Source: CAZDET01 sp964504335
GTDB taxonomy: Bacteria; Bacteroidota; Bacteroidia; Chitinophagales; Saprospiraceae
Length of the DNA stretch: 64,000 nt
Assembly (NCBI GenBank): GCA_964504335.1
Contig: CAZDET010000001.1
Location: 62,001-126,000 of the forward strand
Direction of reading: 5' to 3'
Part shown: piece by piece, positions 7,436 to 16,257 of the stretch
Numbering within the stretch: the first letter of the stretch is position 1
How the letters are laid out: each line of letters begins with the position of its first letter
Made by a program: the position numbers and the translations under genes
The notes under the pieces: generated by a model
What the model saw: the letters and a program-made list of their open reading frames with translations, nothing else
The model's database searches: none
What the model was told of the DNA's origin: nothing

Positions 7436-9487
7436 TCATATCAATTTCAGCGCGTCGTCCAGCCGATCCACCGGTTGGGCGCACACGTAATCCCGACAAA
7501 CGAAGTACCGAGTATCCGTATCCTGGTACCGCCCGGCTAACAGCGGATAGTTGGGCTCCTCGCGTTCGGCTGCCATCACAATGGTGTTCGGAAGATAGTG
7601 TGCATGAAGCAGCGCTGCCGCTGCAAAAGCTGCTGGGCCGCAAACCGCTACCTCGGTAGACGGGAAGCTGCGTCGCAGCAGGGCTCCTGCCCAGTTTGCA
7701 AACGAAGAGGGGTATTTTTCCAACGTTCTCACCACCGGTTTTAGTAGGCGATCGGCCAGATTGGCGAAATCAGTTTGCCCGGTTAAGATACCCAACCGCT
7801 GTAAGTTGTGCACCATTACGCTATTACCTGCCGGAAGCGCCGAATCGTAAATGGTTTGAGTACGCAGAGGAACGCCTTCTCTTCCCTTCTCGGTAAAATA
7901 AAACAAATTCCCGCCGGAATCAAGAAAGTGCTCTATGGCGTAATTCACAATTGTCCGGGCGCTTTCAATTCTTTCCAATGAATAAGAAAGCGGATAGGCA
8001 TCCAGCAGGGCCTGCGCGAGGTAGGCATAATCATCGAGGTAGGCGGGATGCTGCAGGCGACCGGCCGTCAGGGTGTGAAAATAGCCGCCACGTTCGTCGC
8101 GCTGGAAGGCTTTGAGGAGGAAATCGAGGGTTTGGATGGCCCGTTCCCGATACCGCTCTTCGCCGAAGGCGTGGTAGGCGGCAGCCAGGCCACTCACCAA
8201 CAAGGCATTCCAGCTGAGCAGCACTTTTTCGTCGCGCCCCGGCCGCACGCGGCCGGCCCGGTGATCGAGCAATTGCTGCCGGTCGGCACGTAGTTGATCG
8301 GCGAGGGCGGCAGGAGCTAGCCCAAATCGGTCGGCAGTTGCCTCCAGCGACTGCGCTCGCCACAGAATATTTTTGCCTTCCCAATTGCCCCCTTTCGACA
8401 CGCCGTAATAGTAGTTGAATACGGCAGCGCGGTCGGGACCGAGCACGGATTCGATTTCATCCAATTGCCAGACGTAGAATTTACCTTCTTCACCTTCGGA
8501 ATCGGCATCCAGGGCGGAATAATACCCGCCTTCGGGTTGCTGCATTTCCCGATCGAGCCAATCGAGCAGCCCGGCTGCTGCTTCGCGGTAGGTTGGATCG
8601 GGCTGCTGCTGATAGGCAAAGGCCAGCGATTGCAGCAGCTGGGCATTGTCGTACAGCATTTTCTCGAAGTGAGGTACCAGCCACTCCCGGTCGACAGTGT
8701 AGCGGGCAAAGCCGCCTCCCAGTTGGTCGTGGATACCACCTTCGATTATCTTGCGCAGGCTGAAGTGAGCGTGTTCGGTGGCTTCAGGTACAGCGGCGAT
8801 GGTCCCGTAGGCCAGCAGCCAGTTCAGCGGTGCCGGGTTGGGAAACTTCGGGGCCCCGCCGAAACCGCCGTGCTCGCGATCGACGCGCTGCTGTAATTGG
8901 AAATGGACGTTCTGGCAGGTGACCGGGTTAAACAGTAAGGTAGTTTCTGTCTCTTCCAATTCTGGCTGGATGAAGGTCTGACCCGATGACTGTATGGAAT
9001 CCGAAAGCTGTCTGGCCTGCTGTTCCACCGTTTCGCGTTCCTGCGTGAATGCCCGGTGCATTCGATGCAACACCTGGCCCCAACTCGGCCGGTTGTGAGC
9101 GGGCCGGGGCGGATAATAGGTACCGGCAAAGAACGGCCGCCCGTCGGGTAGCAGAAAAGCATTGAGGGGCCACCCACCCGAGCCGTTGATCGCCTGGCAG
9201 GCCTCCATGTAAATATGATCAAGGTCGGGACGCTCCTCCCGATCTACCTTGATGTTGATGAAGTGCTCATTCATAAATGCAGCCACAGTCGCATCCTCAA
9301 AGGATTCGCGCTCCATGACGTGGCACCAGTGGCAGGTGCTGTATCCAATGCTTACCAGAATCGGCTTTTCTTCAGATTTAGCCCGTTCGAGGGCCTCTTC
9401 TCCCCAGGAATACCAATCGACGGGATTGGCGGCGTGCTGCAGCAGATAGGGGCTGGTTTCGTGCTGCAGACGATTCAGTTGTGCCAT
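7436..9487 (-). CDS. DUF255 thioredoxin-domain protein (YyaL/SSP411 family)
   Basis: 683 residues, the full length of the family that fuses an N-terminal thioredoxin-like DUF255 domain to an alpha/alpha six-hairpin barrel resembling N-acylglucosamine epimerases. The family signature NRLQHETSPYLLQHAANPV opens the protein and the CHWCHVME motif (about residues 52-59) is intact. The biochemical role of this family is not settled; it is presumed to be cytosolic. The gene is closely linked to porP (9 bp) and to the DUF4105 gene upstream (39 bp), suggesting one transcript, although no functional link to secretion is known. Confidence 0.93.
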   Translation of the reverse strand: MAQLNRLQHETSPYLLQHAANPVDWYSWGEEALERAKSEEKPILVSIGYSTCHWCHVMERESFEDATVAAFMNEHFINIKVDREERPDLDHIYMEACQAINGSGGWPLNAFLLPDGRPFFAGTYYPPRPAHNRPSWGQVLHRMHRAFTQERETVEQQARQLSDSIQSSGQTFIQPELEETETTLLFNPVTCQNVHFQLQQRVDREHGGFGGAPKFPNPAPLNWLLAYGTIAAVPEATEHAHFSLRKIIEGGIHDQLGGGFARYTVDREWLVPHFEKMLYDNAQLLQSLAFAYQQQPDPTYREAAAGLLDWLDREMQQPEGGYYSALDADSEGEEGKFYVWQLDEIESVLGPDRAAVFNYYYGVSKGGNWEGKNILWRAQSLEATADRFGLAPAALADQLRADRQQLLDHRAGRVRPGRDEKVLLSWNALLVSGLAAAYHAFGEERYRERAIQTLDFLLKAFQRDERGGYFHTLTAGRLQHPAYLDDYAYLAQALLDAYPLSYSLERIESARTIVNYAIEHFLDSGGNLFYFTEKGREGVPLRTQTIYDSALPAGNSVMVHNLQRLGILTGQTDFANLADRLLKPVVRTLEKYPSSFANWAGALLRRSFPSTEVAVCGPAAFAAAALLHAHYLPNTIVMAAEREEPNYPLLAGRYQDTDTRYFVCRDYVCAQPVDRLDDALKLI

Positions 9488-9526
9488 ATACGAACAAGGC
9501 TTAAGGGAGGCAATTGTTCGATGCAG

Positions 9527-10663
9527 CTAGGATCGATATCGCCAATACAAAAACACCATCGGAGCCAGCGCCAACGGCACAAACGCCGGGTGAATGTACT
9601 GCCAGCCGATGATGCCCACTATCACCCAGATCACCAGGCTGCCGAGGAGCGCGGCCGCTTTCCATCGCCGGGAACTTGCCTCTTGGGAGCCGAAGAGCAA
9701 CGTCAGGTAAAGCGGATTGGCCCAAAGCACATTCAGGTTCCACTTCGTGGCTCCGTGATCAGTCCCAAACCACATGAGCAACAGAAAAACGCCTACGCAT
9801 CCAAATAGTAGAAACAACACCTGCCCGATCTTCCGACAAACACTTGGAAAGGCGATCCCCAAACCGGTAGGAACCAGACTAATCAAACAAAAAATCCAGA
9901 AGGTGCTCTGAAGCATTGGATACTCCAGCGGACGAACATCCTTGCCTCGACTCAGGTATTGGGGTTGGGCAGCCATCAGATCGCCCCTTTCCAGATCGGC
10001 CTCCAGTAAGTGCTGTTCGAGGAAAAAGGGGAGGTACATTTGCGCGCGGTAATCGGCCGGTCGATCGGCCGGCATTCCGAGCAGAATATCCAATCCCATC
10101 CCAATCATCGGATAGCGCCCCGTGTAGGCATGTAGAAGGTCGCGGTAGGAAGGCAACTCCTTCTTTACTTCATTTAAAGGTAGCTGTTGCGCAATACTGC
10201 CCTCTACAATATCGCGAATGCGGGTAGCACAATTGTCGAAGAAAAAGTCGTATTTGTAATACCGGTTCTCCGGGCGGTAATTGATTTCCAGCAGCTCGAT
10301 CAGGCGATCCCGCTCCGCTGCGCTGAGCTGTAAGGGCCGCTCCCGCACTTCAATACCGTTGCGCTGATAAAAAGCAATGAATCGCTGCAATGGCCGTCTC
10401 CCCACCTGATACAACAACTTCCCACGGGCGAACTTGAGATAGAAATTAGGTGTCTGAAAGTCGAAAATACCGTAGTCGTATACCGTGGCCGTACCCGCAA
10501 CCGGATCGCGCACGCACAGCCCCGTATGGCCGAACATATTATACAGGTAATCGCCTGGGGCGCAGGTAATCAAACTGACACCAGGCTCGGGCTGCGCCTG
10601 CCCGGAGGGACCCGAAAATAGCAGCAATGGAAGGAGGAAGAGCGCCAGGTAGCGAGCGGGCAT
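9527..10663 (-). CDS. DUF4105 domain membrane protein
   Basis: I take the ATG at 10663 (MPARYLALFLLPLLLF, 378 residues). The longer frame starts inside a heptamer repeat and would bury the signal peptide. The mature N-terminal part (GVSLITCAPGDYLYNMFGHTG through NRYYKYDFFFDNCATRIRD) matches the Lnb-type periplasmic DUF4105 domain with its conserved H, N and C residues, a fold related to papain-like or lipid-modifying enzymes. The C-terminal third holds about four transmembrane helices. This architecture is frequent in Bacteroidota; no substrate is known. Confidence 0.85.
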   Translation of the reverse strand: MPARYLALFLLPLLLFSGPSGQAQPEPGVSLITCAPGDYLYNMFGHTGLCVRDPVAGTATVYDYGIFDFQTPNFYLKFARGKLLYQVGRRPLQRFIAFYQRNGIEVRERPLQLSAAERDRLIELLEINYRPENRYYKYDFFFDNCATRIRDIVEGSIAQQLPLNEVKKELPSYRDLLHAYTGRYPMIGMGLDILLGMPADRPADYRAQMYLPFFLEQHLLEADLERGDLMAAQPQYLSRGKDVRPLEYPMLQSTFWIFCLISLVPTGLGIAFPSVCRKIGQVLFLLFGCVGVFLLLMWFGTDHGATKWNLNVLWANPLYLTLLFGSQEASSRRWKAAALLGSLVIWVIVGIIGWQYIHPAFVPLALAPMVFLYWRYRS

Positions 10664-10686
10664 GTTGGTACTATAGTCTGTTAGGA

Positions 10687-10711
10687 ATTCGCCATTCACC
10701 ATTCGCCATTC
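10687..10711. repeat. Heptamer tandem repeat ATTCRCC
   Basis: ATTCGCC, ATTCACC, ATTCGCC, ATTC in register, flanked by near-inverted GTTAGGAAT/ATTCTAAC. It fills the 47-bp spacer between the LexA-like gene and the DUF4105 gene and touches the stop codon of the former. Confidence 0.8.
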
Positions 10712-11424
10712 TAACTAATCGCATGGTCAGTCAATCGGCACTTTACCTTTAGGATTTGGCGAATTTCTTCGAGGGGTACTTCGTAGGGTTTGTACACATC
10801 GCCATTATCAGAGATCAATCGCAGCCCCATCGGTTGGTCGCCCTCTCGAATTTGTTGAATGCGTTTGGCGACGACGATATCCGTTACGACGACGTAGACG
10901 TGATTGTCGTAGAGGCGGCCGCCTCGTTCGACCGGCTCGCAAATGACCAGATCGCCATTAGTAACGGTGGGCAACATGCTGTCGCCTCCAATTTCGAAGG
11001 CGAGCAGGTCGCCATCCAGGTGAGGGATCGAGAATTTCTGAAGCTGATCCAGATAATCCGTATCCTGGTATTCAGTAGCGTAGCCAGCCATTGCCCGTTC
11101 GGGAACGAGGGTGATGTTGAGTCGGCCCTCCTGCCGGCGGGCATCCATCCCGAGTACCGGCACCTCCCCTTCCACCTCCTGATGATAGATAAGATCACTC
11201 TGACCAAACAAAAAGTTGGCATCTACTCCGTAATAATCAAACAATCGGTGTAATTGATCGACGGTGATATTTCGCTGCCCCTTCAGGATACTATTAATAA
11301 CGTGATTGTAGGTACCCAGTTGCTTGGCAATATCCGATTTCCCCTTGATGCGGTTGGTTTTCTCCAGGTGGCGATACACCTGGCGAAATCGCTGATTGAC
11401 AATGTTATCCGAAAAGTTGGCCAT
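10711..11424 (-). CDS. LexA-like XRE/S24 transcriptional regulator
   Basis: 237 residues from the ATG at 11424. Residues about 10-75 form a helix-turn-helix DNA-binding domain (SDIAKQLGTYNHVINSILKGQ). The C-terminal half is a peptidase S24 fold with all elements for self-cleavage: an Ala113-Gly114 scissile bond (AMAGYA), Ser149 in GGDSMLPT and Lys187 in VVAKRI. Such proteins act as repressors inactivated by autoproteolysis, in LexA through RecA; whether this one responds to DNA damage is not visible. The TTG/GTG-started extension upstream overlaps the promoter region and is not used here. It is divergent from the gene at 11556. Confidence 0.88.
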   Translation of the reverse strand: MANFSDNIVNQRFRQVYRHLEKTNRIKGKSDIAKQLGTYNHVINSILKGQRNITVDQLHRLFDYYGVDANFLFGQSDLIYHQEVEGEVPVLGMDARRQEGRLNITLVPERAMAGYATEYQDTDYLDQLQKFSIPHLDGDLLAFEIGGDSMLPTVTNGDLVICEPVERGGRLYDNHVYVVVTDIVVAKRIQQIREGDQPMGLRLISDNGDVYKPYEVPLEEIRQILKVKCRLTDHAIS

Positions 11425-11453
11425 CAAATAATCAATAAATTGTTTGAATTGAC

Positions 11454-11485
11454 TTGCATTTAAACAACTTTTTGTTTTATATTTG
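11454..11485 (+). promoter_or_regulatory. Promoter of the 11556 gene
   Basis: TATATTTG at 11478-11485 matches TAnnTTTG exactly, with TTG at 11454-11456 as the upstream element 21 bp away. The start codon is 70 bp downstream. Confidence 0.55.
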
Positions 11486-11555
11486 TGGCATACCACCCCA
11501 GCTAAAACAGGAACATGCAAGAAATTGGGTTGGAAGATACAAATAGTTGCGGTAA

Positions 11556-12374
11556 ATGTTGAGCGATATGAAATCATCATCCAAAAACGGGCAATACTGG
11601 TGGCGTCCCTCGGACACGAAACTGGCGCGGGGAAATACGTACGGGCAGGCACCGGGGCGGATTGTCGACTGGGAGCTGCTTTGGGTACGCGTGGGGCAAG
11701 GGCTTCGCCGGATTTGGGTGGCGCTATCCTACAAAGCGAGTCAACGTGGATTTGTACTACCCGATGTGAATTTTCCTATTCGTAAGTATTGGTTTCGGTT
11801 GGCTTTGGTCGGAGTTGTCGTCTTTATACTTGCCCAAAAGGAAATGCAGTTTTCTGTGCGCATGCTCGACCGGCAACCCGAAGGCCTGCAGGCGCAGTTG
11901 AGTCAGGAGTCGGTTGCCGACCAGATGAATTTCGCCCAGGCCATCAGTTGGGCCAATCCCCGCAGTGTCGATGTGGCGAATGAGCTCGACCCGGTCGATG
12001 TGGATCGTTTTATTTTGCGCTTCGAGCGCGTAGCCCGCACCGAACAGGAGAAATTTGGCATTCCCGCATCCGTCAAAATGGCCATGGGAATACTAGCTAG
12101 CCGGGCTGGCACCGATGAAGCAACCATAGTAGAACACAATTATTTTGGCCCCGTCATGGAGCAATCGACCTTTGGCAATGCCTGGGAAAACTGGCGGGCA
12201 CATAGTCTGCTCATCCAACGGCACTATCCGGAGTTGGCACAGTACGTCAACCAACCGGAGCAATGGCTAAGTAGTCTTCAGGAAAGGGGGTACAGCCGGG
12301 ATAGGGATTACGTAGATCAAGTGCTCACCATCGTCGATCGTTACGGCCTTAACCGGCTCGATCAAGAAATATAA
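11556..12374 (+). CDS. Membrane-anchored glucosaminidase-like protein
   Basis: 272 residues (an ATG at 11568 is an equally possible start). A basic, Trp-rich cytoplasmic N-terminus of about 85 residues is followed by one transmembrane helix (FRLALVGVVVFILA). The C-terminal domain from about residue 145 reads FILRFERVARTEQEKFGIPAS ... MAMGILASRAG ... NYFGPVM ... FGNAWENWRAHS. The spacing and pattern resemble the lysozyme-like fold of N-acetylglucosaminidases of the FlgJ/LytG kind, where the first E would be catalytic. Peptidoglycan hydrolysis is therefore plausible but not proven. It is divergent from the S24 regulator, which might control it, and a terminator follows. Confidence 0.68.
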   Translation: MLSDMKSSSKNGQYWWRPSDTKLARGNTYGQAPGRIVDWELLWVRVGQGLRRIWVALSYKASQRGFVLPDVNFPIRKYWFRLALVGVVVFILAQKEMQFSVRMLDRQPEGLQAQLSQESVADQMNFAQAISWANPRSVDVANELDPVDVDRFILRFERVARTEQEKFGIPASVKMAMGILASRAGTDEATIVEHNYFGPVMEQSTFGNAWENWRAHSLLIQRHYPELAQYVNQPEQWLSSLQERGYSRDRDYVDQVLTIVDRYGLNRLDQEI

Positions 12375-12404
12375 CAGACAATCTTCTCTAAGTGGTTTTC
12401 TCCG

Positions 12405-12437
12405 GTCGCCGATCCAATGGGTTTGGCGACTATTTTT
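12405..12437 (+). terminator. Terminator after the glucosaminidase-like gene
   Basis: GTCGCC (12405-12410) pairs with GGCGAC (12425-12430), with a small inner CC/GG stem, followed by TATTTTTATT, 30 bp past the stop. Confidence 0.7.
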
Positions 12438-12448
12438 ATTGAGCCGAT

Positions 12449-13573
12449 TCAATGGGAAATTGCAAGAGTTTGCTCGCCAAAGTAGTAGACAACCAACCCA
12501 TTTGGAATACGAGGTTCAAACCAGGTGGACTTTGGAGGTAGCACTCCGCTGGAGCGGGTGATTGAGAAAAAGGCCGCGGGCTCGATGGGATACAAGGCAA
12601 TTCCGATTGCGGGAAGCCTTCGATCCGTTGCCTGCTCTAACCCGCTTAACCCTTTTGGACCTTCGATGTAGCTGATTACCTCAGCCGTTCTGACATCTTT
12701 AATACCCAGAGCCTGTCGGATGAGATAGTCATTCACCAATTGGGCATCCAGGCCTTTTACCGGGTTGATTCCTATCCGCTCCAGTAGTCGAGGTTTCCAG
12801 TGAAGGCGGTGCCAACTGCTATTTAGATAAATCGTCAATTCATGCGGGCGCTGCGGAGGAATCGGACCGGCCAGGTGTTCCCAATCTACCAACTCTTTTA
12901 GTTGCCTCTGAAGATCGTCCGAAGAAACCGCAAATGGTAACTGCACGACCCGGTTGAAGTTATGAATCTCTAGTGCGCTAACTGGAAAAAAGGCACTTAA
13001 TACCCGCGAGGGAAGATGCCCTCCTTCCAGGGAAAGCTGATACGAAGCGGATATGCGATGGTGGCCGTCGGCAATGAAAAGTTGATTCACTTCCCGGTTG
13101 AAGGCTAGCTGAATTTCCTGTTGCACTTCTTCTTCTTGAATGGCGTACAACCGATGCACCTCTTCGCGGTGATCGAAGGGGATATTCAGCAATGGTTGCT
13201 CCGAAGGCAGACGATTGATCAACTGTTCAAGGGTAGCCGTTTGGTCGAATGTGAGTAGTACCGGTTTCACGGCCGCTTGTCGTTCGAGGAGCAGATTGAG
13301 TTGTTTGCGCTCTTTGATTAGGAGGGTCTGTTCGTGCGGACATACGAGCCCCGACTCGTAGTGCTGAATATCCAATAACCCAATAAGCCCGCGAAAGCAG
13401 CGGTCCTGCCGTTCAATGTCGTAGTAGAAAATGGCTGGTTGTTCGGTCGAACGGAAGTATCCCTCAGTCAGGAAGGATTGAAAGTGGGTCTTTACATTCC
13501 TGAAAAAGCGGTCTGATTCTGTTGAGTCTGCACTCGTTTTAGGAAGCCAGGCCTTGAATGGGTGAATCTCCAT
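12449..13573 (-). CDS. DUF1015 family protein
   Basis: 374 residues starting MEIHPFKAWLPKT, the usual opening of DUF1015 proteins, with the family core IADGHHRISASYQLSLEGGH around residue 165 and a conserved C-terminal SYIEGPKGL. The family is widespread in bacteria and archaea and often sits beside serine biosynthesis genes, but its activity is not established and no such neighbour is present here. It is convergent with the preceding plus-strand gene. Confidence 0.88.
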   Translation of the reverse strand: MEIHPFKAWLPKTSADSTESDRFFRNVKTHFQSFLTEGYFRSTEQPAIFYYDIERQDRCFRGLIGLLDIQHYESGLVCPHEQTLLIKERKQLNLLLERQAAVKPVLLTFDQTATLEQLINRLPSEQPLLNIPFDHREEVHRLYAIQEEEVQQEIQLAFNREVNQLFIADGHHRISASYQLSLEGGHLPSRVLSAFFPVSALEIHNFNRVVQLPFAVSSDDLQRQLKELVDWEHLAGPIPPQRPHELTIYLNSSWHRLHWKPRLLERIGINPVKGLDAQLVNDYLIRQALGIKDVRTAEVISYIEGPKGLSGLEQATDRRLPAIGIALYPIEPAAFFSITRSSGVLPPKSTWFEPRIPNGLVVYYFGEQTLAISH

Positions 13574-13895
13574 GGATCAAATAGAAGGCATTATCCCTAA
13601 AAAAAGAAAAGCATGATCAAAAGATCACACTTTTCGTAAAAAACTAAACCCCAGTTATAATCTTTATACAGACTCGGCCAAAATCTGGTGAATTTCGGCC
13701 TTTATGTATTTCGTTGTTTGCGATACAATATTAGAGAAAATTGTACTAGTTCCCAACCATTGGAACCGTTAAAATACCTTCGGTTGGTCAATTTACACCG
13801 GATACGGTACCTAAAGCCGCTAGAAATGTGCCGATGGATTACGAAACGGTGAGCGGCAAAACCCTTGTTTTTCCGATCATCATCGGAAAGTATCC
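13574..13895. other. Intergenic region, no gene seen
   Basis: A 322-bp AT-rich stretch between two minus-strand genes. The only clear structure is an 8-bp perfect hairpin TTTCCGAT/ATCGGAAA (13870-13889) just past the phosphoesterase stop; no T run follows on either strand. It probably holds the DUF1015 promoter, but no convincing box was found. Confidence 0.5.
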
Positions 13896-14768
13896 CTAAA
13901 TCGGCTCTACGGATTTTAGAATGTGCTCCAACAAGGCAGGAGTGCGCAATTTCTCCTCCCTTTGCAAGTCTTCATCCAGGATCGCATTTTCGGAATCGAT
14001 CTGCAGTTTGGGATTGACGGTTTGGAAATCCAGTTCGTCGTATTCGTAAATGGACCAATTCCCGAAATTGTATTCCAGGGCCGTGAGGTTTTCGATCCAG
14101 TCGCCCGAATTCAGGTAGGTAATCTCCCGATCCCCTACTTGAACTGTCCGAATGGTGGGTCGGTGGATGTGCCCGCAGATAACGTAATCGTATTCCTGAT
14201 CGGCTGCCGTTTTGATGGCCGTATCTTCGAAGTCACTAATGAATTTTACGGCCTCCTTGACAGAATGCTTCACCCGTCCGGCAAACGACATGCGGGGCTT
14301 TCCGAGTAGTTTTCGAACTTTGTTGATGACTCGGTTCAGATAGATCAGCCAATCGTATCCCTTGCCGCCGATCTTGGCCAGCATCGGGGAATACTGAATA
14401 ACCGCATCAAACACATCGCCGTGAAAAACCCAGTATTTCTTCCCGTTCAGGTGAAGGACCAACTTATCTCGCAGGTGAATGTTACCCGTACTGAAATCCG
14501 AGTAGCGGCGTAGTAAATCGTCGTGATTGCCGGTGATGTAGTAGACTTTGGTGCCGGTGGCTGCCATCCGCAAAATACGCTGAATAACCAGCAAATGCTC
14601 GCGAGGGAAGTAACGACGACGAAAGGCCCATATGTCTATGAAGTCGCCGTTCAGGATCAGGGTTTTTACGGAAAGCCCTTTCAGATAATTGTACAACTCC
14701 CGGGCGTGGCAGCCATAAGTACCCAAATGCACATCGGAGAGAATCACCAGATCAACTTCACGCTTCAT
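13896..14768 (-). CDS. UDP-2,3-diacylglucosamine diphosphatase-like metallophosphoesterase
   Basis: 290 residues with the calcineurin-like metal motifs in order: SDVHLG (residues 10-15), LNGDFIDIW, ITGNHDDLLRRY, FHGDVFD and VICGHIHRP. These are arranged as in the LpxH/LpxH2 group that removes UMP from UDP-2,3-diacylglucosamine in lipid A synthesis, at the cytosolic face of the inner membrane. The protein is longer than classical LpxH (about 240), with an acidic C-terminal tail, so it belongs to the Bacteroidota LpxH-like branch and the lipid A role is likely rather than certain. It is divergent from the histone deacetylase gene. Confidence 0.85.
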   Translation of the reverse strand: MKREVDLVILSDVHLGTYGCHARELYNYLKGLSVKTLILNGDFIDIWAFRRRYFPREHLLVIQRILRMAATGTKVYYITGNHDDLLRRYSDFSTGNIHLRDKLVLHLNGKKYWVFHGDVFDAVIQYSPMLAKIGGKGYDWLIYLNRVINKVRKLLGKPRMSFAGRVKHSVKEAVKFISDFEDTAIKTAADQEYDYVICGHIHRPTIRTVQVGDREITYLNSGDWIENLTALEYNFGNWSIYEYDELDFQTVNPKLQIDSENAILDEDLQREEKLRTPALLEHILKSVEPI

Positions 14769-14855
14769 TGCAACGATTGCTAGTTGGTAATTTTACAAAG
14801 CTATTTGTTCATTGTAAAGCACACATAAAGAGGGTCTTATTCTTGTATTAATCTT

Positions 14856-15755
14856 ATGAAAATTGCGTTTTCTCCCATCTATCGGTACGATCTGCCGAGC
14901 AACCATCGCTTCCCGATGGTCAAGTACGAGCTGCTTCCGGAACAGTTGCTCTACGAAGGGACGGTGCTGGAATCGGATTTTTTTAGGCCTTCCCCGCTCG
15001 ACGATTCCATCATTTTACAAACCCACACGGATTGTTACTGGAACCGCCTAAAAACTCAAACCCTCTCGGCCAAGGAAATACGCGCTATTGGGTTTCCGAT
15101 GCGCCCCGAGCTGGTAGAACGAGGACGCCACATCGCCGGCGGTACCCTTCAGTGCGCCCGCTTCGCCCGCCGGGATGGAGTGGCTCTGAACATCGCCGGC
15201 GGCACCCATCACGCCTTTTCCGATCGGGGAGAAGGGTTTTGTTTACTCAACGATATTGCCATTGCGGCTACCCATTTGTTAGCTACAGGCGAAGCGCATC
15301 GCATCTTAATCATTGACCTGGACGTCCACCAGGGAAACGGAACTGCCCGGATCTTTCGGCAAGAGGATCGCGTTTTTACCTTTAGTATGCACGGAGCTAA
15401 GAACTATCCGCTGCGGAAAGAAACCTCGGACCTCGATGTCCCATTACCCGACGGCACCACGGATAGCATCTACCTGCAAACAATGGACCGCCTCCTCCCC
15501 GATTTACTCGACTCCTGGGAACCGGATTTGGTCTTCTATCTCAGCGGTGTCGATGTGCTGGCAAGCGATCGGCTCGGGCGACTTGCTCTCAGCCTGCACG
15601 CCTGCCGCGAGCGGGATCGGCGCGTCTTCCAGTGGTGTAGGGAGCGAGCAATTCCGGTAGCCGTAAGTATGGGAGGCGGCTATTCCACTCGGGTTGCCCA
15701 AGTGGTAGATGCCCACGCAAATACCTTTCGCATGGCAAGAGCCGTTTTTTATTAG
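14856..15755 (+). CDS. Histone deacetylase family protein
   Basis: 299 residues of the arginase/deacetylase fold, zinc-dependent deacetylation of acetyl-lysine or acetyl-polyamine type substrates in the cytosol. Visible active-site parts: the His-His dyad in NIAGGTHHAF (about residue 115), the zinc ligands of LDVHQGN (about 155), the Asp of SGVDVLASD (about 225) and the GGGYS loop near the C-terminus. It resembles the short bacterial class of HDAC-like amidohydrolases. No partner acetyltransferase is adjacent. A perfect palindromic terminator follows eight bases after the stop. Confidence 0.92.
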   Translation: MKIAFSPIYRYDLPSNHRFPMVKYELLPEQLLYEGTVLESDFFRPSPLDDSIILQTHTDCYWNRLKTQTLSAKEIRAIGFPMRPELVERGRHIAGGTLQCARFARRDGVALNIAGGTHHAFSDRGEGFCLLNDIAIAATHLLATGEAHRILIIDLDVHQGNGTARIFRQEDRVFTFSMHGAKNYPLRKETSDLDVPLPDGTTDSIYLQTMDRLLPDLLDSWEPDLVFYLSGVDVLASDRLGRLALSLHACRERDRRVFQWCRERAIPVAVSMGGGYSTRVAQVVDAHANTFRMARAVFY

Positions 15756-15762
15756 CAAAAAA

Positions 15763-15786
15763 AAAGCCGCGCAATTGCGCGGCTTT
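15763..15786. terminator. Bidirectional terminator after histone deacetylase gene
   Basis: AAAGCCGCGCAA is followed immediately by its reverse complement, giving a 24-bp perfect palindrome preceded by extra A and followed by TAATT. Confidence 0.8.
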
Positions 15787-15846
15787 AATTATAATCCCAT
15801 GAACATATCCAAAAAAACTTTAATCAACTAAAACACTTCGCCGAAC

Positions 15847-15877
15847 TTGGACGGCCGAAATGTTTGGATTACCTTCG
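15847..15877 (+). promoter_or_regulatory. Orphan Bacteroidota-type promoter
   Basis: TTGG at 15847-15850 and TACCTTCG at 15870-15877 with exactly 19 bp between, the canonical spacing. No open reading frame of note lies downstream before the terminator at 15969-16000. Confidence 0.6.
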
Positions 15878-15882
15878 CAACG

Positions 15883-16000
15883 TGACAAAGAAATAACCAC
15901 ATAACTATTGTCATTCACTTACAAGTTGTAATCTCGGAACGATTTACATCCCACGAACATCCTTGCAGCGGCGAATTTTCCTCAAAATTCGCCGTTTTTT
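15883..16000 (+). ncRNA. Candidate small RNA of about 118 nt
   Basis: The segment lies between an isolated promoter (15847-15877) and a textbook terminator (15969-16000), and outside any gene. Internal short inverted repeats (TGACAA/TTGTCA and the palindrome ACTTACAAGT) could fold. I do not recognise the family; it does not show 6S, SRP, tmRNA or RNase P motifs. The boundary at the 5' end is inferred from the promoter. Confidence 0.45.
15969..16000 (+). terminator. Intrinsic terminator of the candidate small RNA
   Basis: Perfect 11-bp stem CGGCGAATTTT/AAAATTCGCCG (15969-15979 with 15984-15994), 4-nt loop, six T immediately after. Confidence 0.85.
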
Positions 16001-16157
16001 GTTGCCAGGTAATATCTTTCAGGCTTACTGGCCTGTGTTTTCATTTCAAGTATGTCTTACCATCGCATCCGATGGTGTTGTGATCCCTCATTCAATCCTA
16101 CCGTTTCCTTCCGATCACAGTACAAATATGCAAGTGTCTTTCTCTGGAAACAAAAAC
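16001..16157. other. Intergenic stretch, nothing recognised
   Basis: Between the small-RNA terminator and the next terminator; no promoter, repeat or plausible gene seen. The only open frame here (68 codons) overlaps both terminators and has no family features. Confidence 0.5.
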
Positions 16158-16194
16158 AAAAATGACTGATTGTGAAAGACAATCAGTCATTTTT
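16158..16194. terminator. Strong bidirectional terminator
   Basis: Perfect 16-bp stem AAAAATGACTGATTGT with its complement (16158-16173 / 16179-16194), loop GAAAG. It lies 63 bp past the stop of the minus-strand coiled-coil gene. Confidence 0.88.
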
Positions 16195-16257
16195 ATCCCT
16201 AACCAGCTATAAAAGAGCGCCTTAATTAATTTTTTGTGAACAAAGAATAAAAAAAGC

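Noticed and set aside
13870..13889. Terminator of the phosphoesterase gene
   Set aside because: The 8-bp hairpin is real but no T run follows on the minus strand.
15963..16169. 68-codon frame downstream of the histone deacetylase
   Set aside because: It begins inside a terminator stem and ends inside another; composition is not coding-like.
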